Shown here: one piece after another, positions 1 to 6,991 of the stretch
How positions within the stretch are numbered: the stretch's first letter is position 1
How the letters are laid out: each line of letters opens with the position of its first letter
NCBI GenBank assembly: GCA_947441695.1
Contig: CANEUK010000048.1
Location: 1 to 8,854 of the forward strand
Length of the DNA stretch: 8,854 nucleotides
Source of the DNA: Rickettsiales bacterium
GTDB lineage: Bacteria; Pseudomonadota; Alphaproteobacteria; Rickettsiales; UBA1997
Direction of reading: 5' to 3'
Program-made: the position numbers and the translations under genes
Notes under the pieces: model-generated
The model's database searches: none
What the model saw: only the letters and a program-made list of their open reading frames with translations
What the model was told of the DNA's origin: nothing

Positions 1-258
1 GCCGACTACGCGCTAAAATGCCTAGAAATTGACAGCGCTGGTTTGGATGCATCTGATTATAGATATTTAAAATTTATCGCCCAAAACTATCGCGGCGGCC
101 CGGTTGGAATTGAAACCATTGCCGCCGCAATTGGCGAAGAACGCGACACGGTCGAAGACACAATTGAGCCTTATTTAATTCAACAAGGCTTTGTTGAAAA
201 AACCCCGCGCGGCCGCGTTTTAACCGAAACCGCAATTAAACATTTGGGAGTAAAATAA
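1..258 (+). CDS. ruvB: RuvB Holliday junction branch-migration ATPase, C-terminal part (5' end outside window)
   Basis: RuvB is the hexameric AAA+ motor that, with RuvA, drives branch migration of Holliday junctions before RuvC resolves them in the cytoplasm. The frame is open from base 1 and gives the last 85 residues of a protein normally about 340 residues long. What is visible is the DNA-binding winged-helix domain, with the near-invariant runs GGPVGIETIAAAIGEER, EPYLIQQGF and TPRGRVLT, the last being the basic wing. The ATPase core and Walker motifs lie upstream, outside the window. A TTG at 43 is an internal Leu codon, not a start, because the RuvB match continues upstream of it. The stop is at 256-258, and the next gene begins only 3 bases later, so the two are probably co-transcribed. 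The wording of the tail resembles alphaproteobacterial RuvB. No truncation or damage is seen in the visible part. Confidence 0.96.
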   Translation, partial: ADYALKCLEIDSAGLDASDYRYLKFIAQNYRGGPVGIETIAAAIGEERDTVEDTIEPYLIQQGFVEKTPRGRVLTETAIKHLGVK

Positions 259-261
259 GTT

Positions 262-2409
262 ATGAAAGCTAAACCTAATTCTCAAAAAATCAGATTTACA
301 GATCAGAATCAAAATAATTCAATCGAGGCAAGCCAACCAACAAAAAGCCAAAAAGAGGAAGAAAAACAAAAAATACGCGATCAATTTGCCAAAGTAGTTT
401 CTCAAGAAAGAAATGATTTAAAAGCCTCAGAATTAATAGTTTTATTCAATAAGTTATTAGAATCCGAAGAATTCCGTTCTGATGTTAAAGAACTTCGATT
501 TGGAACAGCGCAAGAAGACGCTGGTCAACTTTTAAATCCGTTGCTCGAAGCTTTATATGAAAAGCAACCTTTTGTTGAAAAAAGCCAATTAGCTCCAAAT
601 AACCAAAATGCTAAAGTTAAGCCAAAAAATCCTAAATTTGACAAACAAATTGTAATTCCTCTGGAAATATTCTTGGAAGACGTAGGGGGAAATATTACAA
701 TTCAAGATCTTATTAAAAACTACACAAAGGAAGAGGTTTTGGATGAAGCTTGTTCTGCTGAATTTGATTGCGAAAACGAAGTGACAGAAATTGATTCAAC
801 AGCGCAAAATAAAGTAATAAAAATCCAAACAAAAAAAACTCTTTCGCTTTCAGTTGACGAAAGTGCTGAAGAAATATTTTTTCAACTGAAGCGATTTATC
901 ACAAATAACCCAAGCACAGAAAGTTCTTCTGATTTTGTTGCAACAAAAAACTTACGAGAAGTTTCTTTAAAAAACTCTTTAATTGATGATGAAAATCTTA
1001 AAGACGTTTTAGAATTTGATGTAGAAGGAAAACCAGACCAAAAAAAGCGTTTTAAACCAACTGGTTTCATATGGCACGGTGGCGAATATAATGATGAAAA
1101 AGGAATATGGCTATTTGAAGGCGGAATAAATTCAGGACACTATATGACTTACGCCTTAGAACTTGATAAAGAAGACCAACAATCTTGGTATTTGTACAAT
1201 GATGGACAAAAATCCAAAGTTAGAAATCAAGGCGAAGAATTTCAATTATTCCAAGAAAGAATTAATCAGGCTTACATAATAAAATATTCTGCAATTGACG
1301 ATTCAAACAAACCCAACATTCCAAAAAGTTCAGACCAAAATTGTGGAACGAAAAATACAGGAAATACTTGTTGGGCAAATGCTGTAATTGCGCTTGTTGG
1401 TTCTTCGAGCTTGGCAAAAAATCGTCAACACAATATTTCAAATAAAACTACGACTCCTCAACAGCAACGCCTAATCGCACCCACAAAATCCACACAAAAG
1501 CAAATAGCTAAAGAAAAAGAAGATGAAAAACTTAAAGAGCTTCAAGATTTGTTAGACCAAGCACAAAAAATAGCTCCTTCAACCGAAAGCCCTTCTTACA
1601 AAAAATCCGACACAATTCACTTTGATTTGGGAGATTTTTTTCGAGAAAAAACCGCAGCTACAAAAACAATAAAATTTAAAATAAACTATGATGCGGATGG
1701 TAAAAAAACAGGTGTAGAAAAAGAACATAGCAACATAAATGAAGTCCAAACAGCGCAAGAATATATGATAAAAACAAAGGCGGACGAAACAGAAAGAACA
1801 ACAACATTTCAATTAACGGGCGAAATAGCGGAGTTGAATGAAAGCACTAAAAAACAAAAACTAAAAGAAGTAGAAGTAACGGGTCCAACCTTTGAATACC
1901 AAGAAGCCAAACCAAAGACCGTAAAAACCCCCAGCAATTCTGATGTTGAAATTAAAATTTGCACAGATTCACCGAATAAAACCTTTCCGATAATCACGCC
2001 AGAAGTTCTTTCTCTCGACAATAAAACCCAAATTGTAGATTCAACGGGCGCAAGCCACGAAAGTTTTAAAAAAAGCTATTATTCCAAGTTTGGCGGCTCA
2101 AAGTTTTCAGAAAAAGATGCTGGTGATGGTAATAAGATTTTTGGAAATGCCGATCTTTTTATGTCTTCTTTTCGCAATTGCGTTTTTGAAAATGTTGATT
2201 TTTCGCAAGTGAAAAACTTTGGCACGATTGGTTTTTATGGCTGCAAATTTGGAGAAAATTGCGTTTTTCCTAGTGGATTTACAAAAGAACATCTTGAAAA
2301 CAAAAACTTATGCCCAACTTCGTCGCCAAGGCAACCAACCGCCGCGCTTTTGAGTGCAACAAAGGTTGAAGCCAAAGATAAAAATGTAATCCTCATTCTA
2401 AATTATTAG
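262..2409 (+). CDS. USP-like (family C19) putative deubiquitinase with circularly permuted catalytic boxes and a pentapeptide-like tail
   Basis: This 715-residue protein is predicted to be a cysteine protease that removes ubiquitin from proteins, a substrate found in eukaryotes. Seen in order: a Lys/Gln-rich N-terminus (1-36); a helical stretch ending in a QQDA-like box (AQEDAGQLL, 83-91); a finger-like region with only Cys164 and Cys170 left of the usual zinc pairs; an LKRF box (209-212); a histidine box with GHY at 292-294; WYLYND at 309-314; and AYIIKY at 337-342. Only then comes the cysteine box GTKNTGNTCWANAVIAL (362-378). The predicted triad is Cys370, His293 and Asn313, with Asn368 as the oxyanion-hole residue. 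In ordinary USPs the cysteine box comes first. Residues 411-437 look coiled-coil, 440-625 are unrecognised, and 628-669 look like pentapeptide repeats. No Sec signal or membrane segment is seen. The ATG follows GGGAG by 11 bases. By hand count only about 7 of 39 Ala codons are GCC, against about half in coaBC, which hints at transfer. The USP assignment is strong; activity is unproven. Confidence 0.85.
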   Translation: MKAKPNSQKIRFTDQNQNNSIEASQPTKSQKEEEKQKIRDQFAKVVSQERNDLKASELIVLFNKLLESEEFRSDVKELRFGTAQEDAGQLLNPLLEALYEKQPFVEKSQLAPNNQNAKVKPKNPKFDKQIVIPLEIFLEDVGGNITIQDLIKNYTKEEVLDEACSAEFDCENEVTEIDSTAQNKVIKIQTKKTLSLSVDESAEEIFFQLKRFITNNPSTESSSDFVATKNLREVSLKNSLIDDENLKDVLEFDVEGKPDQKKRFKPTGFIWHGGEYNDEKGIWLFEGGINSGHYMTYALELDKEDQQSWYLYNDGQKSKVRNQGEEFQLFQERINQAYIIKYSAIDDSNKPNIPKSSDQNCGTKNTGNTCWANAVIALVGSSSLAKNRQHNISNKTTTPQQQRLIAPTKSTQKQIAKEKEDEKLKELQDLLDQAQKIAPSTESPSYKKSDTIHFDLGDFFREKTAATKTIKFKINYDADGKKTGVEKEHSNINEVQTAQEYMIKTKADETERTTTFQLTGEIAELNESTKKQKLKEVEVTGPTFEYQEAKPKTVKTPSNSDVEIKICTDSPNKTFPIITPEVLSLDNKTQIVDSTGASHESFKKSYYSKFGGSKFSEKDAGDGNKIFGNADLFMSSFRNCVFENVDFSQVKNFGTIGFYGCKFGENCVFPSGFTKEHLENKNLCPTSSPRQPTAALLSATKVEAKDKNVILILNY
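2143..2268 (+). repeat. Pentapeptide-repeat-like segment in the tail of the USP-like protein
   Basis: Residues 628-669 place an aromatic or Leu at almost exact five-residue steps: L632, F637, F642, F647, F653, F658, F663 and F669. Small or polar residues lie between them (for example ADLFM, SSFRN, CVFEN, VDFSQ). This is the pattern of pentapeptide repeats, which fold into a right-handed quadrilateral beta-helix. Only about eight units, or two coils, are present, and two steps are six residues long, so the match is partial. In other proteins such tails often mediate protein binding. Confidence 0.5.
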
Positions 2410-2476
2410 CCGAAATTCGAAAAAAAACATCGAACCAAAGACCCGATAATTCGTTAAGCTTTTTTTAAGCAAAATA

Positions 2477-3676
2477 ATGCCTCAAAAAAAAATTCTTTTA
2501 ATTGTCACCGGATCAATTGCCGCTTACAAAGCCATGGATTTGGTGCGTTTGCTTGGTAAAAAAAATTTTGACGTAACTTGCATTTTAACCAAAGCGGCGC
2601 AGCAATTTATCACGCCGCTTTTGGCTTCGAGCCTTTCGGGCAACAAAACTTACAACGAGCTTTTTTCAACTGAAGATGAGCTTGAAATGGGGCACATCAA
2701 TCTTTCGCGCCAAGCCGATTTAATTGTGGTCGCGCCCGCCACCGCTGATTTTATCGCCAAAATTGCCAATGGTTTTGCCGATGATTTGGCGTCGAATGTT
2801 GTTTTGGCAGCCAATAAAAAAATTATTATTGCGCCCGCCATGAATAAAAAAATGTGGGAAAATTCTGCCACACAAAAAAATTTAAAAACCGCGCTCGAGC
2901 GTTCAATTTCAATAGTCGAGCCTAAAACCGACATTTTAGCCTGCGGCGAATTTGGCGTTGGAAAAATGGCGGCTCCAGAAGAAATCTGCGAAAAAATTTG
3001 CGACTTTTTTGCCAATCAAAATTTATTAAAAGACAAAAAAATTTTAATAACTGGCGGCGCAACCTTTGAACCAATTGATCCAGTGCGTTTTATTGGAAAT
3101 TATTCTTCGGGAATTCAAGCAATTGAAATTGCCCAAATTTTGTTTGAAATGGGCGCCGACATAACTTTTATTGCCTCCAATATAAATCAGCCAATCAACT
3201 TGCCCAAAACCAAAATTTTGCGGGTAAAAACTGCCGGCGAAATGTTTGAACTTGTGAAAAAAAACCTGCCAAAAACCCAAGTTTTTATTGGTTGCGCCGC
3301 AGTTTCTGATTTTAGAGTTAAAAACTTTTCTAGCCAAAAAATTAAAAAAACCGCGCAAGAAAATTTTGTTTTAAAACTTACAAAAAATCCCGACATTTTA
3401 GATTTTATAGGAAATCACAAAAAACGCCCCGAACTTGTGATTGGTTTTGCCGCAGAAAGTGAAAATTTAGAAAAAAACGCGCTCGAAAAACTACTGAAAA
3501 AAAACTGCGATTTGGTGGTTGGAAACTCAATTGACGAGGGAAAAATTTTTGGCAACTCGCAAAGCGAAGCTATTTTTGTTGAAGCCAAAAAAACTGAAAA
3601 ATTAGGCAAAATTTCTAAAGCCAATCTGGCAAAATTAATCTCTAAAAAAATAGTTAGTTTTTTTGGTTGCAACTAA
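2477..3676 (+). CDS. coaBC: Bifunctional phosphopantothenoylcysteine decarboxylase / phosphopantothenate-cysteine ligase
   Basis: This cytoplasmic enzyme performs two consecutive steps of coenzyme A synthesis. CoaB joins 4'-phosphopantothenate to cysteine using CTP, and the FMN-dependent CoaC domain decarboxylates the product to 4'-phosphopantetheine. At 399 residues it is of normal length. The CoaC half (about 1-180) shows the flavoprotein start ILLIVTGSIAAYKAMDLV, active-site His73 in GHINLSRQADLIVVAPATA, the APAMNKKMW motif (119-127, Asn123) and the flap Cys156 in ACGEFGVGKM. The CoaB half (about 186-395) shows ITGGATFEPID (191-201), AAVSDFR (274-280), QKIKK (287-291, counterpart of the catalytic Lys loop) and KNPDIL (303-308). 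The usual SSGK-x-G loop instead reads SSGIQA (210-215), which is odd. The ATG at 2477 starts just before the flavoprotein strand; no Shine-Dalgarno sequence is seen. The gene lies 67 bases after the USP-like gene and converges with the aminopeptidase gene. Confidence 0.96.
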   Translation: MPQKKILLIVTGSIAAYKAMDLVRLLGKKNFDVTCILTKAAQQFITPLLASSLSGNKTYNELFSTEDELEMGHINLSRQADLIVVAPATADFIAKIANGFADDLASNVVLAANKKIIIAPAMNKKMWENSATQKNLKTALERSISIVEPKTDILACGEFGVGKMAAPEEICEKICDFFANQNLLKDKKILITGGATFEPIDPVRFIGNYSSGIQAIEIAQILFEMGADITFIASNINQPINLPKTKILRVKTAGEMFELVKKNLPKTQVFIGCAAVSDFRVKNFSSQKIKKTAQENFVLKLTKNPDILDFIGNHKKRPELVIGFAAESENLEKNALEKLLKKNCDLVVGNSIDEGKIFGNSQSEAIFVEAKKTEKLGKISKANLAKLISKKIVSFFGCN

Positions 3677-3694
3677 CTTTTCAAAGGTTTTGTC

Positions 3695-3716
3695 GCAATA
3701 TTTTTTTAAATTTTGC
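3695..3716. terminator. Possible AT-rich hairpin between convergent coaBC and aminopeptidase genes
   Basis: The left arm at 3695-3703 (GCAATATTT) pairs with the right arm at 3708-3716 (AAATTTTGC) in 8 of 9 positions around a TTTT loop. It sits in the 29-base convergent gap and overlaps the end of the aminopeptidase gene, where a bidirectional terminator would be expected. The stem is AT-rich and no clean T-tract follows it on either strand, so it is only a weak candidate. Confidence 0.22.
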
Positions 3717-5445
3717 CAGCAAACTTTTGAGAAATTTCTTGGTGATAATCTTTTAGCCATTTTTTTTCTGGATAAGTAAGCATTTTAAAATCAATCAAAC
3801 GCTCGTCAATTGGCGCCAAAGTTAGGGTTTTAAATCCCAAAAATTTATCGTTGATTTTTTTTACCAACATTAGGTTTTCAATTCTAATTCCATATTCGCC
3901 ATCCAAATAAAATCCGGGTTCGTTAGATAAAATCATGCCTTCTAAAAGCTCTTGATGCACGCGTTTGCTAATGCCGCACGGGCCTTCGTGAACCGACAAA
4001 AAACTTCCAACTCCGTGGCCAGTTCCGTGATCAAAATCTAAACCAGCTTGCCACAAATGAAAACGCGCCAAAGCGTCAAGCTGCGCGCCAGTTGTGCCAA
4101 TTGGAAATTTGACTCGCGCCAAAGCAATGTGACCTTTTAAAACGCGGGTAAAATTTTCAATCATTTCGGCGCTTGGTTTGCCAATTGCAATTGTGCGAGT
4201 TACGTCGGTTGTGCCACAAAAATTATCATTGGAATCATTGGCTTGGTTGGCAAAATATTGTCCGCCCGAATCAATTAAATAAAGCGAATTGCCGCTGATT
4301 TTTTTGTTGGTTTTTGGCGTAGCGCAATAATGAATAACCGCGCCATTGCTGGCAAAAGCCGAAATTGAATTAAAACTCGGATATAAAAAAGCAGAATTTT
4401 GCTGGCGAAATTCTAACAACTTTTTGGCTGCCGAAATTTCGTCAATTTCTTCGCCATTTTCAACCGACTTTTCTAGCCAAAGCAAAAACTTGGTTAACGC
4501 CAAACCATCAAGCTCGTGAGCCTTAATTGCGCCAGAAATTTCGGCGGAATTTTTTTGCGATTTAGTCAATTCAATTGGGTCGGTTTTGGCAATTATTTCA
4601 AAATTGTTTTTAACCAAACATTCGTAAAGCCAATAGTTTGTAGATGCGGCGTCAATTTGAATTTTGCTAATTTTTTTACGCAACACGCCAATTCTTAAAT
4701 CAAAGCAATTGGCTTGAATAAAATTTACTTTGGATAAATTTTTTAAATCCGACGGCAAAAATCTTTTTTCGTCTACAAACAAATCAATTTCGCCATTTTT
4801 AAACAAAATTGCATAAGCCAACAAAAGTGGCGTAAATTCAACATCGGCGGCTCTAATATTTAGCAACCAACATAAATTTTCTGGGCGCGTGATAATCATC
4901 GCGTCAGAATCAAGGTTTTGCAAAATAAGCTTGCGCTTGGTTGAAGAATCAATTCCTGTGAGTTTTTTATTGCAGAAAAAAACTGGTGAATTTTTTGGTT
5001 TTGGTTGGTTTGTCCAAATTTTATCAACCAAATTTTCGTTAAGAAAAACAAGATTTAATGAAATTTTTTGACAAAATTTTGCAAAATTTAAGCTGACTAA
5101 TTTTGCATCAAATGCCAAATTTTTTGATTTGGATAAATTTTCTTGAAGCCACGTTAAAACTGGCTTTTTGGCAATATTAAAAATTTCGAACTCGTTTAAA
5201 TCTAGCTCGTTTTTTGCCTGTAAAACATAGCGACCATCGGTAAAAAAATACGACTTTTCTTGGCTAAAAATTATTGTTGCGTTTGAGCCGCCAAAGCCAG
5301 TTAAATATTGAACGCGCTTTTGACTTTCTGGCAAATATTCGCAAAAAAATTCATCCGAATTGGGCAACAAAAAGAAGTCGATTTTTTGTTCTTTTAAAAT
5401 TTTTTTAAACGCTAATAGTCGCAAGCTAAATTCACTTTTTTGCAT
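3706..5445 (-). CDS. Xaa-Pro aminopeptidase (aminopeptidase P, M24B, XPNPEP1-like)
   Basis: This cytoplasmic dinuclear-metal peptidase is expected to release an N-terminal residue that precedes proline. At 579 residues it matches the long three-domain form: two creatinase-like domains (about 1-150 and 155-300) and a C-terminal pita-bread catalytic domain (about 305-579). All expected catalytic residues are visible: metal ligands Asp392 (LIDSGGQY), Asp414 (GTTDVTRT), His477 (GTGHGVG), Glu509 (SNEPGFY) and Glu523 (GIRIENL), plus His372 (IHYCA) and His486 (VHEGP). The odd point is the spacing of the two Asp ligands. They are 22 residues apart, whereas human XPNPEP1 has 11 (Asp415 and Asp426), so an Asn/Asp-rich insert of 11 residues lies beside the active site. 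The ATG at 5443-5445 leads straight into the family N-terminus; no clear Shine-Dalgarno sequence precedes it. The gene diverges from radA and converges with coaBC. Confidence 0.95.
   Translation of the reverse strand: MQKSEFSLRLLAFKKILKEQKIDFFLLPNSDEFFCEYLPESQKRVQYLTGFGGSNATIIFSQEKSYFFTDGRYVLQAKNELDLNEFEIFNIAKKPVLTWLQENLSKSKNLAFDAKLVSLNFAKFCQKISLNLVFLNENLVDKIWTNQPKPKNSPVFFCNKKLTGIDSSTKRKLILQNLDSDAMIITRPENLCWLLNIRAADVEFTPLLLAYAILFKNGEIDLFVDEKRFLPSDLKNLSKVNFIQANCFDLRIGVLRKKISKIQIDAASTNYWLYECLVKNNFEIIAKTDPIELTKSQKNSAEISGAIKAHELDGLALTKFLLWLEKSVENGEEIDEISAAKKLLEFRQQNSAFLYPSFNSISAFASNGAVIHYCATPKTNKKISGNSLYLIDSGGQYFANQANDSNDNFCGTTDVTRTIAIGKPSAEMIENFTRVLKGHIALARVKFPIGTTGAQLDALARFHLWQAGLDFDHGTGHGVGSFLSVHEGPCGISKRVHQELLEGMILSNEPGFYLDGEYGIRIENLMLVKKINDKFLGFKTLTLAPIDERLIDFKMLTYPEKKWLKDYHQEISQKFAGKI
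4225..4251 (-). repeat. Degenerate 9-base tandem repeat inside the aminopeptidase active-site insert
   Basis: On the plus strand the three units are ATCATTGGA (4225-4233), ATCATTGGC (4234-4242) and TTGGTTGGC (4243-4251). The first two differ at one base and the third differs from the second at three. Read on the coding strand they give ANQ, AND and SND, residues 399-407. The repeats account for most of the extra residues between the metal-binding Asp392 and Asp414, so the insert may have grown by in-frame slippage or duplication. Confidence 0.6.
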
Positions 5446-5472
5446 ATTAATTTTCTTAAAAATTCACTAAAA
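5446..5472. promoter_or_regulatory. 27-base divergent gap between the aminopeptidase gene and radA
   Basis: The two genes diverge with only 27 AT-rich bases between their ATG codons. The gap is too short to hold two complete sigma-70 promoters, so promoter elements must overlap each other or lie inside the opposite gene. A TATTAA at 5445-5450 on the plus strand matches 4 of 6 consensus -10 positions and would give radA a very short leader. No Shine-Dalgarno sequence is seen before either start. The location is certain; the individual elements are not. Confidence 0.3.
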
Positions 5473-6885
5473 ATGGCCAATAAAAAAACAGCCTATTTGT
5501 GCCAAAATTGTGGCGCAATTCATTTTAAATGGGCAGGAAAATGTCCCGATTGCGGCGCTTGGAACAGCATGGTTGAAGAATTTGAAGAAGGCGGAAATTC
5601 GCATTTTACCCGCATTTTAGACGACAAAAAAACCAAAAAATCTGACGGCAAAAAAATTGAACTGGTTCAATTAACTGGCGAGGCGCAAAATTTTCCGCGC
5701 GTAAAAACCAATATCGGCGAGCTTGATCGCGTTCTTGGCGGCGGATTGGTTCAAGGTTCGGTGGTTTTAATTGGTGGCGATCCCGGAATTGGTAAATCGA
5801 CTTTGCTTTTGCAAACCGCCGAAAGTTTGGCGTCTACAAAAAACCAAGTGATTTATATTTCTGGCGAAGAATCAATTGACCAAATTCGCCTGCGCGCAAA
5901 CAGAATGGGCGTTAAACAAGATTCAATTCAACTTGCCGCAACCACCAACGTTGCTGATATTATCAATTCTATTCAAAGCAAAAAAACGCCCACAATTGTT
6001 ATTATCGACTCAATTCAAACCATGTTTTTGGAAGATCTTTCTTCGGCGCCCGGAACCGTTTCGCAAGTGCGCGCAGCCGCAGGCGAACTAACAATTTTTG
6101 CCAAAAAAAACAACATCACTTTGTTAATTGTAAGCCACGTCACCAAAGACGGTCAAATTGCGGGTCCAAAAGTTTTGGAACATATGGTTGACACCGTGCT
6201 TTATTTTGAAGGCGAAAAAGACCTGCATTTTAGAATTTTGCGCTCGATTAAAAATCGTTTTGGCGCCGCCAACGAAATTGGTGTTTTTGAAATGAACGAA
6301 ATTGGCTTGTCAGAAGTTTCAAACCCCAGCGAACTTTTTTTAACTTCGTATGATCGCGAAACTTCTGGCTCAATTGTGTTTGCTGGAATTGAAGGAACGC
6401 GACCAATTTTGGTTGAAATTCAGGCTTTGGTTTCGCCAAGTTTTATTCCAACGCCAAGGCGCGCCGTTGTTGGTTGGGACACAAATCGTTTGGCAATGGT
6501 AATTGCGGTTTTAAACAGCCGTTTTGGGCAAAATTTGTTTGATAAAGAAGTTTATTTAAACATTGTTGGCGGCTTAAAAATCGAAGATACATCGGCTGAT
6601 TTGGCGGTTGCTTGCGCTTTAATTTCGGCGGCGCGCGACATTGCGCTACCAAGTTCAACAATTGCGATTGGCGAAATTGGCTTAAGCGGCGAAGTTAGAA
6701 TGGTTGGAAACCTAGAAAGTCGCCTGAAAGAAGCCGCCAAACTTGGGTTCAAAAACTGTTTAATTCCGCAAGCTAACGAAAAAAACAAAAATTTTGCCAA
6801 CCTAAAAAAATTATTGCCCGAGTTAAATTTGGTTTTAATTAAACATGTGCGCGACTTATCAAAATTTTTTAAAAGCCGTAATTAA
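5473..6885 (+). CDS. radA: DNA repair protein RadA (RecA-like ATPase with Lon-type C-terminal domain)
   Basis: RadA is a hexameric DNA-dependent ATPase that promotes branch migration of recombination intermediates alongside RecA. The protein is 470 residues long, a usual length for the family. In order it shows an N-terminal zinc finger (CQNCG and CPDCG: Cys10, Cys13, Cys24, Cys27), Walker A GGDPGIGKST (101-110), Walker B IVIIDSIQ (Asp179), the RadA-specific KNRFG motif (260-264) and a Lon-protease-like domain from about residue 285 with the conserved GEIGLSGEVR. The frame stays open to a TTG at 5440, but that codon overlaps the start of the divergent gene. The ATG at 5473 puts the start nine residues before the zinc finger, as is normal for RadA, so it is chosen here. 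No Shine-Dalgarno sequence is visible. Together with RuvB at the window's left end it belongs to homologous recombination, but the two genes are 5 kb apart and not in one operon. Confidence 0.97.
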   Translation: MANKKTAYLCQNCGAIHFKWAGKCPDCGAWNSMVEEFEEGGNSHFTRILDDKKTKKSDGKKIELVQLTGEAQNFPRVKTNIGELDRVLGGGLVQGSVVLIGGDPGIGKSTLLLQTAESLASTKNQVIYISGEESIDQIRLRANRMGVKQDSIQLAATTNVADIINSIQSKKTPTIVIIDSIQTMFLEDLSSAPGTVSQVRAAAGELTIFAKKNNITLLIVSHVTKDGQIAGPKVLEHMVDTVLYFEGEKDLHFRILRSIKNRFGAANEIGVFEMNEIGLSEVSNPSELFLTSYDRETSGSIVFAGIEGTRPILVEIQALVSPSFIPTPRRAVVGWDTNRLAMVIAVLNSRFGQNLFDKEVYLNIVGGLKIEDTSADLAVACALISAARDIALPSSTIAIGEIGLSGEVRMVGNLESRLKEAAKLGFKNCLIPQANEKNKNFANLKKLLPELNLVLIKHVRDLSKFFKSRN

Positions 6886-6991
6886 AATTTTTGAACCATT
6901 TTTTAGTAAAAAAAATAAGCCAAAATATCGCAAAACGGCTTTCTAAAAAAAACAAAATATCCTTCAAATTCACACAAAAATTAAAAAATTT

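Noticed and set aside
1402..2120. A second complete USP domain following the cysteine box at 1345-1395
   Set aside because: No further QQDA, LKRF or GHY box is visible in residues 381-620, so a full canonical domain starting at the cysteine box is absent. A decayed remnant cannot be ruled out.
2458..2470. GCTT / AAGC hairpin just before coaBC
   Set aside because: The stem is 4 bp with a T loop and no following T-run; too weak to call a terminator or regulatory element.
2650..3015. Minus-strand open frame of 121 codons inside coaBC
   Set aside because: It is fully covered by a strongly conserved coaBC reading frame and has no recognisable product.
5440..5472. Upstream TTG extension of radA by 11 residues
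   Set aside because: It overlaps the first codons of the divergent aminopeptidase gene and adds residues not found in RadA. The ATG at 5473 places the zinc finger at the usual distance from the start.
6891..6919. Possible promoter TTGAAC, 17 bases, AATAAG before the cupredoxin gene
   Set aside because: Each box matches only 4 of 6 consensus positions, which is expected by chance in sequence this AT-rich.
6917..6941. Inverted repeat AAGCC / GGCTT with a 15-base loop after radA, with a T-run on the minus strand
   Set aside because: The stem is only 5 bp with a long loop. The T-run is on the strand that has no gene ending nearby, and on the plus strand the hairpin is followed by A-rich sequence, so a terminator is not supported.
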